NCBI RefSeq assembly: GCF_001644195.2
Contig: NZ_LWBL02000061.1
Coordinates: 1 to 54,165 of the forward strand
Length of the DNA: 54,165 bases
Source of the DNA: Bacillus marinisedimentorum
GTDB taxonomy: Bacteria; Bacillota; Bacilli; Bacillales; Bacillaceae_O
Direction: 5' to 3'
The position numbers were made by a program, and so were the translations under genes. This document shows positions 47,479 through 54,165 of this stretch, piece by piece (position 1 is the stretch's first letter; each line of letters begins with the position of its first letter). The notes under the pieces are model-generated. The model searched no databases. It was not told the DNA's origin and saw nothing but the letters and a program-made list of their open reading frames with translations.

Positions 47479-47482
47479 TTAG

Positions 47483-47512
47483 TTGAGTGCAACAGTTTAT
47501 TTATGGTACTAT
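47483..47512 (+). promoter_or_regulatory. Sigma-A promoter of ftsH
   Basis: TTGAGT (47483-47488), 18 bp, TACTAT (47507-47512) with TGG before it (extended -10). Confidence 0.65.
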
Positions 47513-47549
47513 TTACTATAGTTTGTCCGCTCTTAGGAGGAGGTAAGGA

Positions 47550-49499
47550 ATGAATCGTATCTTCCGGAATACAATTTTCTATTTATTAATATTTTTGGTT
47601 GTAATCGGTGTTGTAAGCTTTTTTAATGGATCAAATCAACAGACAGAACCGATGGCTTACGACCAATTTCTTTCTAAATTGGAACAGGGTGATGTGAAAT
47701 CCATCTCGCTGCAGCCAGAACGCGGTGTTTATGCCATTAAGGGCCAGCTTTCCGATTATGGGGAAGATGAGTATTTTCTCACATACGGTCCTGACAGCGA
47801 ACAGTTCATGGCGAGAATCAGTGACGCTGTCCAGCAGTCGAAAGTGGAGATCAAGCCTGCTGAAGAAACAAGCGGCTGGGTAACCTTTTTCACATCAATC
47901 ATTCCATTTGTCATTATCTTTATTTTGTTCTTCTTCTTGCTGAACCAGGCTCAGGGCGGCGGCGGCCGTGTCATGAACTTCGGGAAAAGCAAGGCGAAGC
48001 TCTATAGTGAGGATAAGAAAAAAGTCCGGTTCAAAGACGTGGCCGGTGCGGATGAAGAGAAACAGGAGCTCGTCGAAGTCGTCGATTTCCTGAAAGATCC
48101 GCGCAAGTTTTCACAGCTTGGCGCGCGTATTCCTAAAGGTGTCCTGCTTGTGGGCCCTCCAGGAACCGGTAAAACATTGCTTGCCCGTGCAGTAGCAGGG
48201 GAAGCGGGCGTTCCATTCTTCTCAATCAGCGGTTCCGACTTCGTGGAAATGTTTGTCGGTGTCGGTGCATCCCGTGTGCGCGACCTGTTTGAGAATGCGA
48301 AAAAGAATTCGCCGTGTATCATTTTCATTGATGAAATCGATGCGGTCGGACGCCAGCGCGGCGCCGGGCTCGGCGGAGGCCACGATGAACGTGAACAGAC
48401 GCTGAACCAATTGCTTGTAGAGATGGATGGCTTTGGTGCGAACGAAGGCATCATCATTATAGCAGCGACAAACCGTCCGGATATCCTGGACCCTGCCCTG
48501 CTTCGTCCGGGCCGTTTTGACAGGCAAATCCCTGTCGGCCGTCCTGACGTAAAGGGCCGTGAAGAAGTATTGAAAGTCCATGCGCAAAACAAGCCGCTCG
48601 ATGATTCTGTTGACCTGAAAACAATAGCCATGCGTACTCCTGGATTCTCAGGTGCAGACCTTGAGAACCTGTTAAACGAAGCTGCGCTCGTAGCGGCTCG
48701 TGCAAACAAAGATAAAGTTGATATGGAAGATGTGGAAGAAGCGATTGACCGTGTCATCGCTGGTCCTGCCAAGAAAAGCCGCGTCATTTCCCAGAAAGAA
48801 CGGAATATCGTCGCATATCACGAAGCGGGCCATACCATAATCGGGGTCATGCTTGAAGATGCCGATATGGTCCACAAGGTGACAATCGTTCCGCGCGGCC
48901 AGGCCGGCGGATATGCTGTCATGCTTCCGAAAGAAGACCGTTACTTCATGACCAAGCCTGAGCTCCTTGATAAAATCACCGGGCTTCTTGGCGGACGTGT
49001 CGCTGAGGAAGTCGTGTTTGGCGAAGTGAGTACGGGAGCACACAATGACTTCCAGAAAGCTACGAATATCGCCCGCAAGATGGTTACTGAATACGGTATG
49101 AGTGATAAGCTCGGCCCAATGCAGTTCGGACATCCGCAGGAGCAGGTGTTCCTTGGCCGTGACATAGGCAGCGATCCGAACTACAGTGATCAAATCGCTT
49201 ATGAAATCGACCTTGAAATCCAGCGTATCATCAGCGAGTCCTATGAACGGGCCCGCCATATCATCGAAGAACACCGCGATAAGCATACGCTGATCGCCAA
49301 GACACTTCTTGAAGTGGAAACTCTTGATGCCGAGCAGATCAAACATCTCGTCGACCACGGCACCCTGCCTGACAGAGATTACAGCGCAGATGGGAACGGC
49401 ACTGAAAAAGAGCCTGCTTCTTATGAAGATGTAAAAGTGAATATCAACTCCAAGTCCGATAAAGAGGATGAGGAAAGCGATAATCAAGATAAGGAATAA
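47550..49499 (+). CDS. ftsH: FtsH, membrane AAA+ zinc protease
   Basis: 649 aa. Two membrane helices (about 6-25 and 111-131) flanking an external domain, then AAA+ ATPase (Walker A GPPGTGKT 202-209, [15 protein letters not shown], second region of homology [19 protein letters not shown]) and the zinc protease HEAGH at 424-428. Degrades membrane and regulatory proteins such as Spo0E and SpoVM. Acidic Asp/Glu-rich tail ([13 protein letters not shown]). AGGAGGAGG precedes ATG 47550. Terminator follows at 49561. Confidence 0.98.
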   Translation: MNRIFRNTIFYLLIFLVVIGVVSFFNGSNQQTEPMAYDQFLSKLEQGDVKSISLQPERGVYAIKGQLSDYGEDEYFLTYGPDSEQFMARISDAVQQSKVEIKPAEETSGWVTFFTSIIPFVIIFILFFFLLNQAQGGGGRVMNFGKSKAKLYSEDKKKVRFKDVAGADEEKQELVEVVDFLKDPRKFSQLGARIPKGVLLVGPPGTGKTLLARAVAGEAGVPFFSISGSDFVEMFVGVGASRVRDLFENAKKNSPCIIFIDEIDAVGRQRGAGLGGGHDEREQTLNQLLVEMDGFGANEGIIIIAATNRPDILDPALLRPGRFDRQIPVGRPDVKGREEVLKVHAQNKPLDDSVDLKTIAMRTPGFSGADLENLLNEAALVAARANKDKVDMEDVEEAIDRVIAGPAKKSRVISQKERNIVAYHEAGHTIIGVMLEDADMVHKVTIVPRGQAGGYAVMLPKEDRYFMTKPELLDKITGLLGGRVAEEVVFGEVSTGAHNDFQKATNIARKMVTEYGMSDKLGPMQFGHPQEQVFLGRDIGSDPNYSDQIAYEIDLEIQRIISESYERARHIIEEHRDKHTLIAKTLLEVETLDAEQIKHLVDHGTLPDRDYSADGNGTEKEPASYEDVKVNINSKSDKEDEESDNQDKE

Positions 49500-49560
49500 A
49501 TGAATAGGGATGTCATGCGGATAGAAAGTCCCGTGCACCCAGCATAATCCCAATAAATTT

Positions 49561-49598
49561 CGCATGTGGTTTCGTAATTGAAATCACATGCGTTTTTG
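49561..49598 (+). terminator. Terminator after ftsH
   Basis: CGCATGTGGTTTC (49561-49573) pairs with GAAATCACATGCG (one G-T) and is followed by five T's. Confidence 0.85.
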
Positions 49599-49839
49599 TT
49601 GTTAAATCAATGGTCTTGTCATTCATGGTTTTAGAAATTTTGATTGGAGTTTATGTGAATAGCTCGTGGCTTTTTGTGGTTGTTACTTTTTAAAATTCAC
49701 AGAAAAGAATTATGGTTTTCTGAATGCTGTCCGTTTCTTTCTACTTCAATCCACTCAGTTTTAAAACGAGCAGGATTGCTTGTTTTTATCTAACCAATGG
49801 TTAAATAGAATATAAATGGAATATCTGTTCACGCACCTG

Positions 49840-49898
49840 TTGATTGGAGCGGAAGGGGCCCGCCCCGCGGAAAGCGAGCCCCTGCAGCGGAAGTCAAC
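49840..49898. repeat. Second partial BCR-like GC-rich repeat
   Basis: TTGATTGGAGCGGAAGGGGC and GGAAAGCGAGCCCCTGCAGCG with AAGTCAAC at the end. GGGGC pairs with GCCCC, and the ends TTGATT/GTCAAC are roughly inverted. It shares words with the element at 3721. The rest of 49599-50134 is AT-rich and shows no gene. Confidence 0.55.
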
Positions 49899-50134
49899 AT
49901 GTTGATTCCAAAGTGACTGAAGCCAGTTACTACACAGGCATCCATTTCCACCATGGGCTGCAAGACGGCAATGGTATTGCATTCTAACTGGTGCTGTGCT
50001 TCAGGATAGTATAAAATGACATATGTAATCTTTGTTGGGCTGTCCATAGTCAGCGGGATAACATATTTTTTCCGATAACCTAAAAGCAAGAATGGCACTG
50101 GGCCATATATTTTAAAGGTAAGTGGTGATGAATT

Positions 50135-50929
50135 GTGATTTTTGTGCTGGATGTAGGGAATACAAATACTGTCCTTGGTGTGTACGAGGGCGATTATTTA
50201 AAGTATCATTGGCGGATTGAGACAAGCCGAAATAAAACAGAAGATGAATACGGGATGGTCATGAAGTCCCTTCTTGAACATGTAGGCCTGACGTTTGCCG
50301 ACATTGAAGGAGCCATTATATCTTCAGTTGTGCCGCCGATTATGTTTTCACTTGAACGGATGTTTGATAAGTACTTTCATGTCAAACCCCTGATTGTCGG
50401 ACCGGGGATCAAAACCGGGCTCAATATCAAATACGATAACCCGAGAGAAGTCGGCGCCGACCGGATTGTCAATGCGGTTGCCGGCATCCACTATTATGGG
50501 GCACCGTTAGTCATCGTCGATTTCGGCACTGCCACAACATACTGTTCGATAAATGAAAACAAACATTATATGGGCGGACTGATTGCACCCGGCATTAACA
50601 TTTCGACTGAAGCTCTCTATTCACGGGCGGCAAAACTGCCCCGGATTGAAATCCAGAGGCCGCCTTCTATAGTCGGCAAAAACACGGTGACCGCGATGCA
50701 GTCCGGCATATTTTACGGGTATGTCGGCCAGGTTGACGGGATTGTATCAAGAATGAAAAAACAATCTGCAATAACGCCGAAAGTCATTGCGACAGGCGGA
50801 CTGGCATCATTGATTGCAGAGGAGACCGACACGATTGATGTCGTCGATAAATTTTTGACCTTGAAAGGCCTGCATTTGATTTATATGCGGAACAGCAGCC
50901 CTGCTTCAGCTGAGAAAGGAGAGATTTGA
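50135..50929 (+). CDS. coaX: Type III pantothenate kinase
   Basis: 264 aa. First step of coenzyme A synthesis. ASKHA-type motifs: DVGNTNT at 6-12, [26 protein letters not shown] and the C-terminal ATGGLA. Start GTG 50135 ([10 protein letters not shown]) is the only one that fits the fold; ATG 50128 is out of frame. The ribosome site GGTGATG is weak. hslO begins at its stop (TGATG). Confidence 0.96.
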   Translation: MIFVLDVGNTNTVLGVYEGDYLKYHWRIETSRNKTEDEYGMVMKSLLEHVGLTFADIEGAIISSVVPPIMFSLERMFDKYFHVKPLIVGPGIKTGLNIKYDNPREVGADRIVNAVAGIHYYGAPLVIVDFGTATTYCSINENKHYMGGLIAPGINISTEALYSRAAKLPRIEIQRPPSIVGKNTVTAMQSGIFYGYVGQVDGIVSRMKKQSAITPKVIATGGLASLIAEETDTIDVVDKFLTLKGLHLIYMRNSSPASAEKGEI

Positions 50930-51825
50930 TGAGCAATGATTATTTAGTCAGGGCCCTTGCCTTTGACGGACAAATCAGAGCTTATGCTGCACATACAACG
51001 GAGACGGTTTCAGAAGCACAGCGCCGCCACCAGACTTGGCCGACAGCATCCGCTGCCCTTGGGCGTGCCATGACCGCTTCCACCATGATCGGCGCTATGC
51101 TTAAAGGAAATGACAAGATCACCGTAAAGGTCGAAGGCGGAGGGCCGATCGGGGTCATCGTCGTGGATGCGAACGGAAAAGGCGAAGTCCGCGGCTATGT
51201 TACCAATCCGCAGACGCACTTCGACTTGAACGAAAACGGAAAACTTGATGTGGCGAGGGCAGTGGGAACCGCCGGCACGCTTTCAATCGTGAAGGATGTC
51301 GGAATGCGTGATTATTTTACCGGACAGGTTCCGCTCGTTTCCGGTGAGCTCGGTGAAGATTTCACGTATTATTTAGTATCTTCCGAACAGGTGCCTTCTT
51401 CTGTCGGAGTCGGTGTTCTCGTAAATCCCGATAACACGATTCTCGCAGCAGGCGGATTTATCATTCAGGTGATGCCGGGAGCCGGGGAAGAAACGATTAC
51501 GTTCCTGGAAAAAAGGATTCAATCCCTTCCGGCTGTTTCGACGATGATCAAGGAAGGGCTGACTCCGGAAGCATTGCTTTACCGTGTGCTTGGCGAAGAA
51601 AATGTAAAAGTTCTTGATACTCTTCCTGTCACCTTTGAATGCGGATGCTCAGAAGAACGGCTTTCGAACGCCATTATCGGTCTGGGTTCTGAAGAAATTG
51701 AGGATATGATCGAAGAAGACGGGGAAGCAGAAGCGTTTTGCCATTTTTGCAACGAACGATACCATTTTGATAAAGCCGAGTTGACTTCTCTATTGGCAGA
51801 GAGTAAGCAAAGGGAAACTGAATAG
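50929..51825 (+). CDS. hslO: Hsp33, redox-regulated chaperone
   Basis: 298 aa (291 in B. subtilis). Holdase activated by oxidation. N-terminal core ([40 protein letters not shown]) and the C-terminal redox zinc switch CGC (about residue 240) with CHFC (about 268). ATG 50929 shares its A with the coaX stop and has AAAGGAGA upstream; TTG 50926 is too close. Oxidative-stress role fits with cysK and yacD next to it. Confidence 0.96.
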   Translation: MSNDYLVRALAFDGQIRAYAAHTTETVSEAQRRHQTWPTASAALGRAMTASTMIGAMLKGNDKITVKVEGGGPIGVIVVDANGKGEVRGYVTNPQTHFDLNENGKLDVARAVGTAGTLSIVKDVGMRDYFTGQVPLVSGELGEDFTYYLVSSEQVPSSVGVGVLVNPDNTILAAGGFIIQVMPGAGEETITFLEKRIQSLPAVSTMIKEGLTPEALLYRVLGEENVKVLDTLPVTFECGCSEERLSNAIIGLGSEEIEDMIEEDGEAEAFCHFCNERYHFDKAELTSLLAESKQRETE

Positions 51826-51841
51826 ACTGGGGAGAGGTACT

Positions 51842-52777
51842 TTGAAACAGAGGGGTTTATGGGTGCTGGTCACTCTGCTGGCAGCAAGCAACCTGGCTGT
51901 CGGATACATGTGGTGGAGCGGTTCGGGCAGCAACACAGTCCATACGGCAGCCGAAGAAACAGATAAAAGTACGGAGAATGATATCACATCTGCCGAAACG
52001 GTAGCCCAAGTCGGCGGGAAATCGATCAGCAGGGAAGCCTGGCTTGAGGATCTCGTTTCCCTTTATGGCCGCGAGCGCCTTCAAGAGCTGATCAACCGTA
52101 AAGTTGTCCGCAGTATGGCTGAACAAGAGGGAATCACCATTTCGGAAAAAGTGCTTGAGCAGGAGCTGGAGCTTTTGGAGCAGATGTTTCAAAATGATTT
52201 TGGCGAGGGCCCGATTGAAGGGGGATTCCCGAATGAAGAAGAATGGCGGGACCAGGTGGAATATGCCCTTTTGCTTGAGGAGCTGCTGACAAAAGATGTC
52301 GTCGTTTCCGAAGAGGAACTGAAAGACTACTATGAAGGCAATAAGGATCTCTTTACTATTCCAGCCGGTTATAAACTGTCGCATATTGCTGTAGCAACCG
52401 CTGAAGAAGCTGAAGCGGTCACTGAAGAGCTGAAAGGCGGCTCTAGCTTCGATGCGCTGGCAATGGAACGCTCGACGGACGAATTTACTGCTGCGCAGGG
52501 TGGAAGCCTTGGTTTTATTCCACTGGACAGCGGACTTGTCCCGGAACGTTATTTCGAAGCAGCGGAAGGCCTTGAAGAAGGGTCGATCAGCGGACCGCTG
52601 GAAACAGAGGATGGCTTTGCGGTAATCAAGCTGCACCGGAAAAGCGATGGAATCACATACACCTACGAAGATGTAAAAGGACAAATCCGCAGGCAAATCG
52701 CAATGAGCCAGATTGAAGGCGATTTTTCACCTGAAATCTTTTGGGATGAAGCGAATGTCAGCTGGATTTATGAATAA
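51842..52777 (+). CDS. yacD: YacD, membrane-anchored PrsA-like peptidyl-prolyl isomerase
   Basis: 311 aa (297 in B. subtilis). N-terminal membrane helix at about 5-22 without a lipobox Cys, unlike PrsA; a SurA/PrsA-type chaperone helical region (about 55-165: EAWLEDLVSLYGRERLQELI); and a parvulin PPIase domain (about 175-265: YKLSHIAVATAEEAEAV, GGSLGFIPLDSGLVPERYF, GFAVIKLHRKSD). Folds exported proteins outside the membrane. Start TTG 51842 with GGGGAGAGG upstream. Last gene of the coaX-hslO-yacD run. Confidence 0.9.
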   Translation: MKQRGLWVLVTLLAASNLAVGYMWWSGSGSNTVHTAAEETDKSTENDITSAETVAQVGGKSISREAWLEDLVSLYGRERLQELINRKVVRSMAEQEGITISEKVLEQELELLEQMFQNDFGEGPIEGGFPNEEEWRDQVEYALLLEELLTKDVVVSEEELKDYYEGNKDLFTIPAGYKLSHIAVATAEEAEAVTEELKGGSSFDALAMERSTDEFTAAQGGSLGFIPLDSGLVPERYFEAAEGLEEGSISGPLETEDGFAVIKLHRKSDGITYTYEDVKGQIRRQIAMSQIEGDFSPEIFWDEANVSWIYE

Positions 52778-52787
52778 GAATAAATGG

Positions 52788-52812
52788 AAGGGGGCGCAAT
52801 GCCTCCTTTTTT
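52788..52812 (+). terminator. Terminator after yacD
   Basis: AAGGGGGC, loop GCAAT, GCCTCCTT, then T's. Confidence 0.85.
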
Positions 52813-52876
52813 AATACAATCGGTTAAATCCTATGTTTTGAGCTAAGGGAAGACTTTTATAGCTCCTTCAAAAAAA

Positions 52877-52905
52877 TTGACGGTATGCACCTTTTCTGTT
52901 ACATT
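52877..52905 (+). promoter_or_regulatory. Sigma-A promoter of cysK
   Basis: TTGACG (52877-52882), 17 bp, TACATT (52900-52905). A TATAAT at 52909-52914 is nearby but badly spaced from any -35. No clear CymR box could be assigned. Confidence 0.5.
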
Positions 52906-52949
52906 TAATATAATACCAATAAAAATACTCGGGATTAAGAGGTGACAGG

Positions 52950-53876
52950 ATGAAAGTCGCAAATTCGATAACAGAGTTAATCGGCAATACACCGGTCGTG
53001 AAGTTGAACAGACTGACAGATGAGAACAGCGCAGATGTCTATTTGAAACTGGAATACATGAATCCGGGCAGCAGTGTAAAAGACAGAATTGCCCTTGCTA
53101 TGATCGAGGCGGCAGAGAAAGACGGCAAGATTAAAGCAGGCGATACGATCATTGAGCCGACAAGCGGCAATACCGGCATCGGCCTTGCGATGGTAACTGC
53201 CGCGAAAGGTATCAACGCCATTTTTGCCATGCCCGATACGATGAGCATGGAACGCAGAAATCTGTTGAAAGCTTATGGTGCGAAACTTGTTCTTACACCA
53301 GGCAGTGAAGGAATGGGCGGAGCAATCAGGAAAGCGAAAGAACTCGCGGAGGAAAAAGGGTATTTCATGCCGCAGCAATTCGAGAACCCGGCGAATCCTG
53401 CCATTCATAAAAACACGACAGCGAAGGAAATTGTCGAGCAGATGGGCGACAGTCTTGACGCTTTCATTTCAGGTGTCGGAACCGGCGGTACAATCAGCGG
53501 TGTCGGAGAAGTACTGAAAGAGAAATATAAGGATGTTAGAATCATCGCATTGGAGCCGAGTGCATCCCCGGTTTTATCCGGCGGAGAACCGGGGCCTCAC
53601 AAAATCCAGGGTATCGGGGCAGGTTTCGTGCCGGATACATTGAATACGGAAATTTACGATGAAGTGATGACAATCGATAACGATGAATCATTTGATTGGG
53701 CACGCCGCGCTGCCAGGGAGGAAGGCATTCTCGGCGGCATCTCTTCCGGCGCCGCCATTTCTGCAGCCGTCAAGGTCGCGAAAGAATTGGGCAAAGGCAA
53801 GAAAGTCCTTGCAATTATACCGAGTAACGGTGAGCGTTACTTGAGCACGCCGCTTTATCAGTTTGATGAGGAATAA
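52950..53876 (+). CDS. cysK: Cysteine synthase A (O-acetylserine thiol-lyase)
   Basis: 308 aa. PLP enzyme making cysteine from O-acetylserine and sulfide; in B. subtilis it also partners the repressor CymR. PLP Lys44 in SSVKDR, the substrate loop TSGNTGIG at 71-78, the phosphate loop GTGGTISG near 176 and GGISSGAA near the end. AGAGGTGACAGG precedes ATG 52950. Own promoter and terminator. Confidence 0.97.
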   Translation: MKVANSITELIGNTPVVKLNRLTDENSADVYLKLEYMNPGSSVKDRIALAMIEAAEKDGKIKAGDTIIEPTSGNTGIGLAMVTAAKGINAIFAMPDTMSMERRNLLKAYGAKLVLTPGSEGMGGAIRKAKELAEEKGYFMPQQFENPANPAIHKNTTAKEIVEQMGDSLDAFISGVGTGGTISGVGEVLKEKYKDVRIIALEPSASPVLSGGEPGPHKIQGIGAGFVPDTLNTEIYDEVMTIDNDESFDWARRAAREEGILGGISSGAAISAAVKVAKELGKGKKVLAIIPSNGERYLSTPLYQFDEE

Positions 53877-53886
53877 GGAGTAAGGG

Positions 53887-53912
53887 AGTCCGGCTTTTGC
53901 CGGGCTTTTTTT
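53887..53912 (+). terminator. Terminator after cysK
   Basis: AGTCCGGC, loop TTTT, GCCGGGCT (one G-T), then seven T's. Confidence 0.9.
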
Positions 53913-53985
53913 GTTGTTTTGGAAAATCGCTTTATGGATAGGCTTTGTGAAAGCAGGACCAGCTTTGAGCGCAGGCGATACGGGG

Positions 53986-54157
53986 GCGTGGCCGAAGTCC
54001 TTAGGCGTGAAACGATCGGACTTTCGCTTGAAATACTTATTATATGGCGTGAAAACCGGCAATTGGGTCAGTCCGTCCAAGCGCCCCGCGCGAATAGCAG
54101 GATATACCGCGTGAATCGCGGCCCATATGGCGTGAAATGTATTGTTTGGCGCGAAAA
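53986..54157. repeat. Array of GCGTGAAA words at ~21-bp spacing, running to the window edge
   Basis: GCGTGAAA or a one- to two-base variant starts at 54005, 54026 (GCTTGAAA), 54047, 54088 (GCGCGAAT), 54109 (GCGTGAAT), 54130 and 54149 (GCGCGAAA), with a weaker GCGTGGCC at 53986. Steps are 19, 21, 21, 41, 21, 21 and 19 bp, close to two helical turns. Three copies are preceded by TAT or ATAT. No promoter or gene is evident. The array may continue outside the window. Confidence 0.7.
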
Positions 54158-54165
54158 GAGAGGTA

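Noticed and set aside
48672-49565. Long minus-strand frame (297 codons) opposite ftsH
   Set aside because: It is a mirror frame of a highly conserved gene, with no ribosome site or promoter on that strand.
53986-54157. CRISPR array at the right end
   Set aside because: The repeat word is only 8 bp, varies between copies and is spaced by about 13 bp, far from CRISPR repeat/spacer sizes; no cas genes are present.

Overview
The window is a stretch of a Bacillaceae (endospore-forming Firmicute) chromosome. From csfB to cysK the gene order matches the origin-proximal region of Bacillus subtilis: csfB, yaaO-tmk-darA-yaaR-holB-ricT-yabA-trmN6-yazA-rsmI, abrB, metG, tatD-yabE-rnmV-rsmA, yabG, veg, sspF, ispE-purR-ridA-spoVG, glmU-prs-ctc, pth-fin-mfd-spoVT-yabM-mazG-rqcP, yabPQ-divIC-yabR, two tRNAs, spoIIE-yabST-tilS-hpt-ftsH, coaX-hslO-yacD-cysK. 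Family assignments come from reading the proteins and recalled knowledge of B. subtilis; no database was searched.

Layout. Positions 1-3242 are accessory. There is about 0.9 kb of non-coding DNA carrying many copies of a 15-bp dyad (TATCG-N5-CGATA), then a gene for a MerR-type DNA-binding, coiled-coil protein whose 5' end carries more copies, then an orphan lipoprotein of ABC-transporter type. Positions 3243-53876 are the conserved core. xpaC and yaaN, which separate csfB from yaaO in B. subtilis, are absent. An unrecognised four-helix membrane-protein gene sits backwards between tRNA-Glu and spoIIE. The last 180 bases hold an array of GCGTGAAA-like words about 21 bp apart that runs off the window.

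How the genes work together. Three themes overlap. Housekeeping: nucleotide and cofactor supply (tmk, prs, hpt, purR, coaX, cysK), translation and RNA (metG, rsmI, trmN6, rsmA, rnmV, pth, tilS, rqcP, ctc, ricT) and replication/repair (holB, yabA, mfd). Sporulation: promoters resembling those for sigma-F (csfB), sigma-H (spoVG), sigma-G (sspF, spoVT) and sigma-K (yabG), plus Spo0A boxes in abrB, and the products CsfB, Fin, SpoIIE, SpoVG, SpoVT, YabG, SspF, YabP and YabQ. Stress and quality control: FtsH, HslO, Mfd and a sigma-B-type promoter before ctc.

Intergenic DNA holds at least four repeat families: a ~120-bp nested hairpin (five copies, with compensatory base changes), GCCAGGCA palindromes (five loci, one serving as the tRNA terminator), a BCR-like GC-rich element (two partial copies) and the terminal 21-bp array. 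The best candidate for an undescribed system is the dyad array plus its adjacent MerR/coiled-coil gene, which looks like a centromere- or anchoring-type DNA-protein pair close to the replication origin.
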